Origin: Volvariella volvacea V23
Taxonomy: Eukaryota > Basidiomycota > Agaricomycetes > Agaricales > Pluteaceae
Length of the DNA: 58,631 bases
Direction of reading: 5' to 3'
Assembly: GCA_000349905.1 (NCBI GenBank)
Contig: KB722752.1
Coordinates: 669,620 to 728,250 of the forward strand
The notes under the pieces are model-generated. The model was not told the origin of the DNA and made no database searches. It saw nothing but the letters and a program-made list of their open reading frames with translations. Shown in pieces: positions 34,310-45,942 of the stretch. The position numbers and the translations under genes were made by a program. How positions within the stretch are numbered: position 1 is the first letter of the stretch; each line of letters begins with the position of its first letter.

Positions 34310-36974
34310 GGCGCACTGGAGGATTGGATGGAAAGATGCACTATCGTCGGTTTTACGCCGGATGACGTCGTACAAACAACAACAAATAATAGATTAGATA
34401 AGATTTGGCCACCCAGGGAACGTACGCCGTGCGTGTGGGACCTGGGACCACCTACCGTGAGTGCTTGACACCTGTGATGAACTAGCACAATTTAACACCC
34501 TTTCGCGTCCTCAGCCACCCAATACTGTGGCCGCTTTTGCACGTCGTTCTACCATCTCGCACATCCAGAGCTGCTGCTTTGTCGGGCGACGCAACTTCGG
34601 TCAATGTACTCGTCTCGACACGCATTCCCACCCAGACCGCTTACCCTAACCCCAACGGGGGCAATGGTGGGCGCCAAAATGGTTGAAAATGCGGCCGCCT
34701 TTTTGCTTCATTTCCCTTGCTTCGCTTTCGTGCGCCACTTACTTTGCCCCTGCAAACGTGACCACACTGCCTCGATGCCTTCAAAAGGGGCTAAATCCCG
34801 CTCCTCCCAGTCTCTACGCTACCATGCAGCGACATCCTTTCCAAACACCTTTTTTGCTTGGGGCCTTTCTTAGTGGGCCCATGCAAGTGCAGATCTTAGC
34901 CCTCCTCATGAACCGTGTTGCTCGTGAAGACACAGCGGTACTCCAGACCTCCTAGCTGCCGCTTTCATCTTAAACTCCTTTTGCAGTCCCACCCGCACTG
35001 TCATCAGCAAGCCAATGAACTGAAGGCCATTATCACATTTACTGGCGAATGCCTTGCCTCCATTATCTCCACAACATTGTCAGGCCAGCACGGCCAAATC
35101 GACTATTCTCAGTATGAAGAAGCACACTTCACGCTCTTTCTTGCGTATGCCATCGTCTTCCTTTTTCTTCTAGTCTCTTACCCTCTCTTCTAGGACATGC
35201 ACTGTCATCGCCAAAGACCTTAACGTTATCAGCAATCGCAGCAGGTACAGCCAGTGGTATTATCTCAGGAAAGATAGAAGAGCTCTTCGGGAGCGTGTTA
35301 ATCTTGTTCGTCTCTGGTTGAATTTATATTTAGTATGTGTCCCCAACTACGTAGCGTGTGTTCTACGCCTCACTACATGATTGACTGACTGGACGATCCT
35401 CAAAAGGGGGGGAATCACCCACACGCTTCTCGAAATGATGTCTATAAGCTCCAAATCGCGCGTCTCCTCACGTCCCCGTATGACGAAGAGAGGACTAGGG
35501 GTATCCATATGCTTCGCGCTCTTTTTACCTCTACAGCACACCCTGAAGTAGATCGCTTTGACCCAATCCCTTATCTCTAATTTCTGTGCAATCCCACTAC
35601 GCATAGTATACGCTCACCGGATTCCCCGCTGTTACCCCCACTCAGTCAACTTATCGATAGTATATGGACCCGTCCGAACGTTGTTGCATCATATAATCTG
35701 TAGCCCTGCATTCCACACCATGCATCCACCCACACGCTCATTGCATTCACCTATGCACATCATACAGGGTCTCGAATGCCCATTCTCAGGAGCTACCACC
35801 CCCGCTCATACTATACCTACATTGTACGTACCTACAGCTTATCTCCCCGGTCCATCACCCCGGAATACATTTTAGACTCATGATAGGCTAAAAGTCTCGT
35901 CGTGGCCTCGCTATCACATGAAGCGAGTTTTTGAGCTGTCCTCATTCGTGTATCATAGAAAGTCACCGCCGGCACGCGCCCACCGTTTGAGCCTAAAGCC
36001 TGAACATTCAGTCGAGGGCATTGTCCCCTAAGCTCGTTGGCTTAAGCTTGCAAGACAACCCCGCAAGGCTCAGGATCGGGATCCACCGCATCACATGTCT
36101 GTCATAATTAACCACACTATTACATCTAACGATGCTCTATACACGTACATCTTACGGGCATGCACTCTCCGCTAAAGAAGCCGCAGCAATAGCCTGACAC
36201 GAAGGCACTCAACAGCAAAGTACTGAGTCTACAATGCACTGCTTAGCTATACCAACGGCCGCTTTAAGCGTCCCGAGCCTTATACCCCGGCAGCTCCTTT
36301 CAACTCTACTCAGCACAGCACAAAATCTCGCGAACTGAACCGCAACGCATTACCGCATCCTACGGGTAAGGCCTCAGTGCACCTAACCATTTCGTTCGTG
36401 GTGCTTGAACTACGGCCCTGGAAAATTTCCAGGAGTCGTTTAGCAGCAGCCAGCGCGACAATTCACAATTTTCACAAGGCTGGTAGCCTTCGCCCACAAC
36501 TCGAGCACCGAAGGGGTGAGATCGCCCTCTCCAGACACTCGTAATGTACCGGCCACAGTAGCTTACGGGACAGAACACTGCTAGCAATACCGACTTACAT
36601 CCTGGTTAAATTCTGAGTGCTACGCCGCTACGCCACTGGGCACGATTGCCACACTTGCGATCGTGGCAGTTGGCATCAAGCGTAGCGGCACACGAGGAAA
36701 CGAGTACCAAGCGCCCGTAGTTTCATATTCGCATGTTTCAGAGTCTCCGGAGGAATGAAAAAGGACGATGAATCCCGGCAAGTGTGGTCGTATAATTATG
36801 CTACAGATACACATGGATGACACAATAAGAAGGGCATACAACGTAGACAACACTGTATCAGCTCCCAATCAGTTTCTCCCCGAAAACTGTTGGTATAAGC
36901 GTGCGGGGCTTCATGTTATGCATTACAGTGCCGGCATCGCGATGCCATTCCCTAGTCTACCATGTCGCCGACAT
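34310..36974. other. Unassigned 2.7-kb stretch
   Basis: A plus-strand frame at about 34668-34955 (FQTPFLLGAFLSGPMQVQIL) and a later hydrophobic stretch near 35195-35322 (SAIAAGTASGIISGKIEELF) might belong to one unrecognised membrane protein gene, but no full model was found. A minus-strand frame at 35347-35604 is equally unsupported. 35880-36970 shows nothing. Confidence 0.35.
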
Positions 36975-37883
36975 TTAGTACAGACGGATCGGCTTGCCCA
37001 TGGTTGTTTTGATGTGAAGCGACTTGACGTTCTGCCAGTTCTTTTTGAGAAGAGAGACGAGGAAGTTGATGCCTAAAGATACGATAAATTCTCAAGCTAC
37101 TGTTGATGAAGATGAAAGACGTACTAAGCATGACGTTGCCCAACACTTGGTCATCTGTCATCTGAACATGTCCAACCGCAACGCCCAAGCAAAGCACCTT
37201 CTTCAGCTGGAACTTGATAGTGGATCGGACCTCAGTGAGCTTGTCGCTCAAGTCTTCACTGTGGGAGATGGGGGTCGGGAACTTGCCGGCTGTAGGAAAT
37301 AAGAAGAGTGATGATCTGCGATGAAATGCGACATACCCTTTGACAGACCGGGGCCCAAAAGACGGGGAATCTGCCTGATCAGGGCTTCGGACGACAAGAA
37401 GGCATCATACTTCTTGGCGAGCTTCTTGACGAGCTTCTTGTTCTTGTTCAATCTGAGTACGTGAGTGGGAATGACGAGGCTTGGACTGGGCGAAACTCAC
37501 TTTTTCAAATCGTCAACGGACATGTACTCCAACTCAATTTGCTTGGCACGATCAATGTCGTTGGCGTCGGCAATAATGCAGATAGACATGCGCGGTCGCG
37601 GAACATGGGGAAGCCTAATACAAATGGTCAACTGACACCGCCCTGGAGAGCGGCGGACCAAACACACTTGACAGTTCCAGAGAAACGCTTGTCACGTTGA
37701 GGGTCGTAGTTCTTGAGACCAATCTGGAGCTCGATGGTCTCGACGAACTTGCGCTTTTTCTCGCCGTTGGCTTCGGCAAGTAGCTCCTTGATGGAACCCC
37801 GCACACTTGACACTGAGAGTTTGCTACTGCTCGCGCGGTATTAGGCCTTTGTTCTCGAGAAAAGCGACGACGACGAACCTCAT
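36975..37883 (-). CDS. RPL1: 60S ribosomal protein uL1 (L10a)
   Basis: Six exons: 37883-37879, 37805-37668, 37614-37501, 37452-37337, 37289-37125, 37072-36975; 211 aa (yeast Rpl1 is 217). It is the L1-stalk protein of the large subunit and helps release tRNA from the E site. Motifs: [68 protein letters not shown] and the end [18 protein letters not shown]. No ATG exists in exon 2. A 5-base first coding exon (ATGAG) spliced to TGTGCGG gives [11 protein letters not shown], the expected N-terminus. Confidence 0.96.
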
Positions 37884-38377
37884 GCTTGAGGATAACGAGT
37901 CTTGAGATGATCGACAGGGAGTTGGTCAAATCTCCGGCTCCGCCCCCTGCGGGTGTGGTGGCTAAAAACTGTATAGTTGTTACGCGTGACGTGACGAGTT
38001 TGATGCGCCCTTGTTTGGGATAAATAAAAGCGCGATCCCAGAACCGAGCCCGCGTTGCCAACATCAGTTTGGGTTAAGGTACGTGTGCGGCGGCCAGGAG
38101 GGGACTAGCGGTGTGGTTGGAGATGCATTCTGTTACTAGCTGCATTAGGCCTGGAATAACGTACATGGCGATTATTCCATGCGCAATGAGGCTAGCGAAA
38201 CAATTGGTAAGTGGGTCAATGCACGTTGGATTTGAGTTTTCAGCAGGCCAGAGGCTATCCATACACTAATGGAGCCTATGACTCGTTCAAGCGGTAAGAG
38301 GTGGCTACGTACATAGTGGAGTGCCGGAAAGTATAACTAGGGCATGTCGCACTACACGACGCTCTTCACAACCCACC

Positions 38378-38773
38378 ATGGACTTTTTCAAAGGCAAAGA
38401 CCAGCCCCAGTCTCAAGCAGAGAAGAAAGCCGAGGGTAGTGGTGGCGGCTTTATGAATCAGCTTAATAGTGCCGTTGGAGGAGGCAAATCGAGCGAGGCA
38501 AAAGAAGGTGAGTTTCATTAAGCTTTGCACGTCTACCTCGATTGATTTTCCTTGTCTTAGACCCCCTTGATAAAGGTAAAAACCTCAAGCTTGTTCCTCA
38601 CAGCGAAGCTAATACCTCCAGGCGTCGACTGGGTTCAGGAGCATATACTTAAAGAAGGCTCTCAAGATAACGAATCCGCCTTCGAGCAGGCAAAGGATGA
38701 GCAAATCTCGGATGCCATTCGACGGGGATTTAAATCAACAACAGGAAGGGATTTCCCTGTCCAAGATAAATGA
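38378..38773 (+). CDS. Small conserved fungal protein, stress/DNA-damage-response type
   Basis: Three exons: 38378-38507, 38561-38575 and 38622-38773; 98 aa. The middle exon is 15 bases. The N-terminal part (MDFFKGKDQPQSQAEKKAEG, then Gly-rich) is disordered; the C-terminal part (DKGVDWVQEHILKEGSQDNE to FKSTTGRDFPVQDK) is a helical, charged motif I recognise from many small fungal proteins often labelled DNA-damage-responsive. The biochemical role is not known. The gene lies opposite uL1, about 500 bases away. Confidence 0.85.
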
Positions 38774-39065
38774 TACAAGTACAATCCTCTGTCGCTACAA
38801 ATTAATTTGATAGCCTATCTATTCTAATTCTGTCTCGTTCAGTTTATGCACCCGCGATTCATCACTCAAAGAGCGAGAATCGCCAAACTTTGAGCCACCT
38901 ACCACCTCCCTTTGGGGTTACACCTATGATCTCATCTCCGTTCTGCTTGTCGTGTGGCTAGTTATTAGTAGAGTCGGGGGTAGATGTCCGACGACCCGGG
39001 CGACCCGCTTGGGCTCAGAATTAATACCTGCCATTGATGGATTGACCGACTTGACCCTGTATCTG

Positions 39066-39914
39066 CTAATACTGCAGCACATTGACTTGATTGTATACGT
39101 TATAGTCCCCCGTAATCGTGTTAAACTTCACATCACTCATGGTGGCACCAGAAAAGTCGAAATAGGTCCTAGGCGATCTGGTGTCCCTTTCGCGGACCTT
39201 CTTGGTGCTGCTTTTCCGTGACGGCAAAGCCCCACTTTGTTTCTCTAAAAGGAGGGGATTTACGTCCTCCACAAGTCGTTTGAGAGTTTGGTCAATCTCT
39301 GTGACTGTATCTTGTACTTCGTTAATCGCAATGTAGGAGCGGATCTGTGGAATATCAACCGGTTAGATTAGATTAGTGTGCAAGCACCAGATGGCATTGC
39401 TCACCCCCAACAGGTCTAATTGGAATTTCAATCTTTGTCGGAACTCATCAATCCGAGTGGCGTCCTGATCGCCATGTACAATACGGAAGAGCCTTCCTCT
39501 TCCTTCTAGCGTTTTCAAGTACGAAATTATTTCGTCTAATAATCTGAATTTCCGTAAGTCTCGAGTGGATTGATCCCTTCACCTGGTACTCACATATAAA
39601 TTTGCTCATAAGAGTCCTCAAAGCTTTCGTTCCGAGCCTTGGATTTATATAATCTCTGAATCTCGTGAAAGATTCGAGTCACCTCCAACGCCAAATTTCG
39701 GATCGCTGTCTTGTTATATTTTGCTTTCTACGTAACCGCAGTGAGGGCTAATCGGATGATATCGCCTGCAGGTACGTACCTCAGCGATCTCAATGATTAC
39801 GACACCCAACGCCGCTACACGTTCTAGATATGGAATTAGTGCGTCTGCAGCCTGTAAAGCAAGTTTGGTTGCGCTGACGATGGTGTCTGCGGTTCGGTAT
39901 GTGGGCTTTTTCAT
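39066..39914 (-). CDS. MLKL/HeLo-like helical-bundle protein with a C-terminal Asn/Gly-type motif
   Basis: Four exons: 39914-39780, 39727-39594, 39543-39405, 39344-39066; 228 aa. Residues about 10-170 are all-helical with the spacing of the MLKL N-terminal (HeLo-like) domain common in Agaricomycetes: LALQAADALIPYLERVAALG, IIEIAEKAKYNKTAIRNLAL, IFHEIQRLYKS, ISYLKTLEGRGRLFRIVHGD and DEFRQRLKFQLDLLG. In characterised proteins such bundles permeabilise membranes during cell death. After a basic linker (PSRKSSTKKVRERDTRSPRT) the protein ends with DFSGATMSDVKFNTITGDYN and VYNQVN, which matches the exon-A motif of the neighbouring NGG genes in style and spacing. The order bundle, linker, C-terminal motif is that of HET-s and HELLP effectors. 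No kinase domain follows. Domain assignment is by recognition; the death role is inferred. Confidence 0.8.
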
Positions 39915-40170
39915 GTGTGTAATCACTACGCGAGGTTTCTACGTTCCTTAAAATACTCTCTGTTTGGGCGGTGCTGAGCAAAAATTAAATGGAATGCAGT
40001 GGAGCACTGGTACAGTACAGGGTAATGCGAGAGCAAGAGAATGGTGAGGATTGGGTGAGGACGCAAAGTGTTAGGAAAGTAGTGTAGGCTGTAAAGTCTT
40101 GTATTTGAAGTGCTGTACGCGGCTGTGCTGTACTATGACAGCAAGACACCAAGTATGGGTAATCTAATTA

Positions 40171-41002
40171 TCACCTCCATCTAGGCTTGCTCTTTGACCC
40201 ACTGGCTCCGTGTTTTCGCTCATCACCAGTTCCTGACCGGGAGGCTGTTGACCTCACCTTGGATGCTGTTTGAGGGTTGTCAACTCGTGGGACCTGGACG
40301 CTTATATGACTTGGTGGCTGTGCCCTACTCTCTCTTCGCGTGCACCTGCCGCCCAATGGCTTCGTGCCAACGCCCTTTGCCTTGTGCTCTGCATCAGCTA
40401 ACTCAGTTATAGGTGGCTGCGTAGGATTAGGGGCATCTGCTGCCGCACAAAGGGAGGGCCATTGTATCATTGTCGGCCACAACGTTGCAGCAAATGCTCA
40501 CCTGTCAGAGGACGTGTGGGCATGCCAACACCCTGTTCATTGTCCGAATCGAATGCAGGTGGCGTATCTTGACAAGTATGTCAGATTTAATACATATCGA
40601 TTAATGCTTCACTGACAGTGATATGGGCCCTCTCGGTTTCTATGAGCTGCTCTTTCACTAGACTTATGCGGAATATCTGGTATTGCTGTTTCAAGCTGGG
40701 CTCCTTGATATTCAGGGTGACTCACCATGATTCATAGCTCTGTTGCCTCTTCCACCTATAATGTTGCCGTTTCCCGCGGTGGTGTTATAGAAACTGTCTA
40801 TACAACCTAAGTCAGTATTGATCAATTCCGCACTATAGGACTGACCCCCATCATGATAGTTCTTGTGGGATTCAGGAAGGTTAGTCGTATGAGTGGTGTG
40901 CCCGTGATACGTGTAATTGCTGGTTGGATTGCGTTGATTACCGCCGATGGAGATGACGGGTGAGTTTGTGAAATTGTTGGTTTGTATGCCTGCACTAAAC
41001 AT
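40171..41002 (-). CDS. NGG-module protein 5, Ser/Pro-rich tail
   Basis: Exons 41002-40846, 40797-40726, 40685-40617, 40567-40502, 40439-40171; 210 aa, all introns in phase 1. (Number 4 is not used.) Exon A: IQTNNFTNSPVISIGGNQRN, then Thr/His-rich. Exon B (24 codons): DSFYNTTAGNGNIIGGRGNR, the second B subtype. The rest is disordered: HKSSERAAHRN, AFDSDNEQGVGMPTRPLTAD, and a basic Ser-rich end. No coiled coil. It is the first NGG gene downstream (in cluster order) of the MLKL-like gene, same strand, 257 bases away. The start MFSAG is the ATG directly before the motif. Confidence 0.7.
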
Positions 41003-41418
41003 GAGAGACAATCGCAAAAGCTATCGAGTTTTCAGTGCTGTGAGGGGAACAGGAACATCGAGTATTCCCAAAATACTGTGCTGTGTAGTGGTTAACACGG
41101 GGACATGCCGTCTTCGTTTTGCATGAGGCGATCGCCGATGCCCATCAATCAATAAGAAACGAGGACATATTCAACAATTTGCATAATTTCGAACAATTTT
41201 TCCGAATCAGGTGATGCAGGAGCGAAATCATTATAAAAAAAGGCTATGCACAACTTCTATTATAGGGATGGGGACCGCCATTTCCGAGCAATCGACGCCA
41301 ATTAAGATACAGCGATTTGAGGGTTAGAGTACTCAATAACGGGTAGCTTATCCAGATTACTACCTGATCTAAAGTACCCCAGCACCACGACAGAGGATAT
41401 CGCTCTCCTTGAAGACTG

Positions 41419-41896
41419 CTATGCCATTTCGTACGACCGAATTATCTCGCGCAGTCTATCAATTTCGTCTTTCGCCTTATCAAGCTCTCTATTGGCCCTG
41501 GCAAGTGCTCTGGTAAGTTGCGTGACTTGTTCCCGCAAGTCCAGATCCACATCTTCGGCTTGTGGCACTCGAAACCTGCTACCTGTAGTCGTGTTAGCGC
41601 TGGCACATAATGCATCCATGTCCTACTGACCGTCGGCCATAGTTCCCCTGGCATTGTCGAAGTTCATTTGATTAACTCCACCGTTGTTAGTGATTCGTCT
41701 GTCCTGAGCTGTGGGATATGGGTTATCTTCATCGTATCGGCAATCCAGATGGAGGACTCGGATACGCACCATTTCCATCATAGCGATTCTTGCGAACGTT
41801 GGCGTGCCGGTAGTCTTTTTCTGTGTTCGGACCGAAATTGACTCTCCCATTGGCACCGTTGCCAAAGTTCTCGAATCTGCCGGAGTTGGTTGTCAT
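41419..41896 (-). CDS. NGG-module protein 6, coiled-coil tail
   Basis: Exons 41896-41770, 41708-41631 and 41582-41419; 122 aa, phase-1 junctions. Exon A begins MTTNSGRFENFGNGANGRVN, then charged. Exon B (26 codons) holds DRRITNNGGVNQMNFDNARG. Exon C gives a coiled coil (DLREQVTQLTRALARANREL, then DKAKDEIDRLREIIRSYEMA at the C-terminus). It has the same three-exon design as NGG proteins 1 and 2, some 40 kb away on the other strand, and ends in the same kind of Arg/Glu-rich helix. Confidence 0.75.
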
Positions 41897-43043
41897 AATG
41901 AGTTGGAGTTACTTGTACTGAACACCGTTCATGCTCTTATGCCTGGTTATATACTTACGCACAGCGATTTAATCTTATTTGTACTTCCGTAGTTAGAAGA
42001 AAAGCTGTTGACAAGAGCGTGAGAAGTTGCCTGGTCAGCTGGTAGCAGCGATCCATGTTCTGGCAATGCAGTTTGACAATTCGACAGGCAGTGCACACAA
42101 GGGAAAGGGTCTACGAATAAGTTACAACACCTGTGTATGATATGCACAATAGGTTTTGCATAACTTCACTTTCGCCTTGTTTACCGAGGCAGAAGATTAA
42201 ATGGCCTGCTGGATCGTAGCAGGACTACGAGAAAATTTAACAAATTGTCAAGGTGACAAACCAGATCTCAACTGTGTACTGGATCGAGCCTCGGCTCCAC
42301 ATATACACAAAGCTGATTGCATCGGAGGTTGCACCTGTCCGCGGTTGTTACCTCGATTTTGTCACATGTGAACTCTTGCCGCCCACATACCGATAAGGAC
42401 AGTTTCTGACGAAAGCCCAATGGGGTTCTTGTCATGGAGTATGCATGGGATCAAAGATCAAAGTCGTGAGGTAATAATAATTCCTCATGGAGCACAACAA
42501 GCACGCATCCTTGGATGCCTAAAGTTCATGTGATGGTATGCAAGCCCGAGGTAGGGGCGCAGGCATTGCCTCATTGTAAAGCAGTTTGAGAAAAGTATCA
42601 ATGGATGAGATCCTATACACGACCTAGACCAGAGGTGGGGAATGTGCATACGATCATCTATTCGGCAGCTGTTGTTGACTATAGAATGATCGAACGCGGT
42701 GTCTTGTGTATTTGCGTCTTTCACAGTAGTCAGTACCATGTCGAGCTTGGTTCTGGGCAGAAGTTCGTGGTTGAATGCATGTAGAAGACTTGCGATACCG
42801 GACGAACTGATGCACGCTTCATTTAACGTAGCGCACACACTGAACCTCACTATATACGCATGTAATCGATGCATGTTCCCGTTCTTTAAAGGGCAGTAGA
42901 AAACGAACATAGTGAGGCCATTCCCGAGTATTTGACGGATAATATAGTATTAATATTGTATGGACATCGCGTGGAAAGGACATATGGATGGTATGTACAT
43001 CGTTTTGTCGTGTGGTATCTCATTAGCGGCGTTCGTATCCTCG
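41897..43043. other. Unassigned stretch between family genes
   Basis: A 141-codon frame (42485-42910, minus) overlaps a 66-codon plus frame; neither shows a domain or family motif. Probably intergenic. Confidence 0.4.
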
Positions 43044-43643
43044 TTACCGGCCATGTTGTGTTTGAGTTCTCCCACCACCCATTATAAAGGTAAAATAACT
43101 CCATATCCTACTTATAAAACTACCCGAATTCTGGCTGGAATTGGAAGCTTGGGCGAAGGGGGGTTCAGGCGGAGGGACATTGAGAGGATCCTCTGGGTAT
43201 CGTATCAGTTGGCCATCGATAATGCAGTCAAAGACGTGAGTCGCATACCAGTATTCGATGTTGGTCCGGGGTTACGCCTCCTTGGTTGGGGCCCATAACC
43301 ATCTAAGCAGATCATACATGTTACATGCTAAGCTGAATAAGATTATGAACACTTACCCCCATACATATACCCTGTCGAGCTATCATAGTTCATCTGATTA
43401 TTTCCACCAGTATTATAGATCCGCCTGTCTTGGGCTATAGAGAATAAGTAAACTCTACGGGGAAGTATGAATGAGGGACAAACAGTATGGATGATAGTTG
43501 CTCTCGTGGTATTCCGGTGAATGTATATTGCGATGCTCGCCTTCGTTGATGGTGACATTCGACGGACCAGCGTTGTTGAAGATTTTCCCGCCATTCGTAT
43601 TATGGACAGTCGCGTTGGAGAAGAACGAGGAGTTTCCAGTCAT
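43044..43643 (-). CDS. NGG-module protein 7, Pro-rich and hydrophobic tail
   Basis: Exons 43643-43484, 43434-43357, 43302-43249, 43192-43044; 146 aa, all phase 1. Exon A is the clearest family motif: SSFFSNATVHNTNGGKIFNN, then AGPSNVTINEG. Exon B: DRRIYNTGGNNQMNYDSSTG. The following exons are Pro/Arg-rich (YGPQPRRRNPGPTSNTG, DPLNVPPPEPPFAQASNSS), and the last holds a hydrophobic, aromatic helix (SGSFISRIWSYFTFIMGGGR), perhaps a membrane-binding tail. So it carries a coiled-coil-type B module but no coiled coil. Confidence 0.74.
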
Positions 43644-43987
43644 AGCGGGAGAAGGGTGATGGTCTGCAAGCACGCCTGTTGATGCCGTACTTATACAATC
43701 AAAGACTTGTAAGCATTCAACATGGGCACGCACCCTACATGCAGGGTCTTTCCAGCATAACACTTCAAGGTGATGACAAGTGCTGTGCTTTGTCTCGACG
43801 GAGGTGGTATAAAAGGCATGCGTTCCTGTGCTGTGCTTGCCAACGGGGTACAATAAACCTCGGAGGACGGGATAATGCAAGCCAAAAGGGGCACTGCCAT
43901 CAGTAAACAGATCCAAACGGTGTCAGATTTCTCGCTATTCGCCACGGATATGCTACAAATGCTACGATACAACCGATAGAATGACAA

Positions 43988-44801
43988 TCAAGAGATAATA
44001 CACTGATTTTTCCCATTCGTTGCATTTGAATTGTCCAAATCCCTTTCCCTCTCCTCAAACTTCGTCTTCAGCACCTTTATATCCTCCGCCATCGCGTCCA
44101 TTTTCTTGTTCATCTCGTGCAATAGCTCGATGAGTACATCCTCATTCATTCTACCACTTGTCTGTTTAGAGGCATCCGTCAGATTTTGGAGGGAATCCCG
44201 AGGTGGATATTTCTCAGATACTAGACTCTCAGGTGAACGAGGTCGGTCATGTGAATAGGGGGCAGTTTTACCACCTGCTTGCGTGTATGAGCGTGAGACT
44301 CGTGGGTAGGCACCCTAGGGAGGCTAAACTTACGAGATCCAGAAGAGCCTCTGGATGGCAAGGGATCTGTGTGGCGGCGCGGTGCCACCTCTGAATCTGC
44401 CTTGTTCGCATCTGTTATTCTAATTCAGTGTGCAGTATGGGTTAACGAACGACTCCAGTTACCTCCATGAATGGTGCCGTTACTGTTATCCATATTGACT
44501 TGGTTATTTCCGCCATGATTCTCAACCCGACGATCCACACCTGCAGCACATAAGTTGTTCGTATGAGTTCGAAAAGATGGAGCGTACTTTGTCGACCCCA
44601 AAAGGTGGCATTCTCGCTATGGACCACGGGAATTGATGATTTGGGGGAGTTTGTGATATATTGTGTCGTTGTTTCGTAATGGTTCCCGTCAATGGTCTTC
44701 ATACCCCCACCAAATGTGATTCGTTGTCTAGACCCGGTGAATACATGAATACCTAAGAAGGTGTAAGTGAACGGCGAATTTATAGAGTAAGCGCACTCAC
44801 C
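43988..44801 (-). CDS. NGG-module protein 8, coiled coil and C-terminal CaaX box; 5' end open
   Basis: Exons 44752-44597, 44540-44463, 44411-44334 and 44274-43988 join in frame; a short upstream exon ends at 44801 (ESKQKAG) but its start was not found. Exon A: IHVFTGSRQRITFGGGMKTI, then DGNHYETTTQ. Exon B (26 codons): DRRVENHGGNNQVNMDNSNG. Then a basic, Ser-rich linker (APRRHTDPLPSRGSSGS) and a coiled coil (VLIELLHEMNKKMDAMAEDI and on). The protein ends ...NGKNQCIIS, a textbook CaaX box (Cys, two aliphatics, Ser), which predicts farnesylation and membrane attachment. No other member shows this. Confidence 0.7.
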
Positions 44802-45124
44802 AGCTTTCTGTTTGGATTCGGAGGCTTAAGGAAGGCCGTATCAGATAGAGGAATAAAGCTCAAAAAAAGCACCTGCCCGGCATAACGTGAATGGAGTGAG
44901 TTTGATTCCTCGTCAGGTAAAGTTTATGGCTTGGTCGGTGTCAGTTCAGGAAACACAAGAAGAGAAGGACTTGAGTTGTTAGGGAGTTGGTGCTGTGAGA
45001 GCGAAGACGTGTTTTTTTGTTATGTTGTCCGTTCCAATTCCTAGAAATATATATGACAGCACCGTAGGGTGAGATCCGCATAGGTAACGCAGAGCCTCGA
45101 TACAGATCAATCGAGGAAGAAGAT

Positions 45125-45550
45125 TCAGCGCGATTCCTGGCGCTCGGGCTGCCAGGTCAATCCGAGGATTGTGAGGAGACCAAAGATTGATAGCGTGCCT
45201 ACAAGATGCTGTACAGTCCTGTTGTCGTAGACAATATTATCGACACAAGAATTGCCAGAAATGCTGTGGGGTCGATGATACTCCATTGTCAAAGTCTTTG
45301 TTGTGCACGTCCCCTTGCTCCGCCTGACGACGCCAACCCTGGTGTCGGTTTCAATTCGAAGCAACACAAAAGCCACTTTTTGTCCGCCGATTTGACATAC
45401 TGTACGAGGCTCGTATGTGTGTCCACTATGTGGGCGCAATGTCGTGATGGAGAACAACAATGAGTGATGAGGCTGACACGGGTGCAGATAGAGTACAAGA
45501 CCACCCAAATTGGGCGAGTGACGATCATTCCCCCCTTTTTTGGAAAGCAT
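45125..45550 (-). CDS. Possible small protein with C-terminal hydrophobic helix
   Basis: A 141-codon frame within the cluster. The C-terminal part, NSCVDNIVYDNRTVQ followed by HLVGTLSIFGLLTILGLTW, gives one likely membrane helix and a charged end. No splice support and no clear family motif; it may be a decayed cluster member or a chance frame. Confidence 0.25.
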   Translation of the reverse strand: MLSKKGGNDRHSPNLGGLVLYLHPCQPHHSLLFSITTLRPHSGHTYEPRTVCQIGGQKVAFVLLRIETDTRVGVVRRSKGTCTTKTLTMEYHRPHSISGNSCVDNIVYDNRTVQHLVGTLSIFGLLTILGLTWQPERQESR

Positions 45551-45942
45551 TGATATCGTCCAACGGTATCCTTAGCCCGAAGGCATTTTAGTTTGTAGGT
45601 CCAGGTTTTATTCCTTTTGGCGTACCCCTATGATAATCCTGTTCGCGAGCAAAGTTGGCGTTAGCTACAGCTTTTTTTTCTGATGGATCGGGTTGCCATC
45701 AGAAGGGACAGAACAAATTCATACTTGCACAGCTCGTGAAAGCACACAAGGACGCTTCGTAAGCCCATCGCCAGGCCTCGTGTGAGAGTCGTGCGTTGCC
45801 TCATTCTCCGGCAGGTGCATATTATGACACCATTTGATCTAATATCCACAAAAAATACCTACACCACCATTTGCGGATATCTAAAAGTGATATTCTGTTT
45901 AAATAATACAAGCCATTGCAGCGACATATTGGATACATAATG

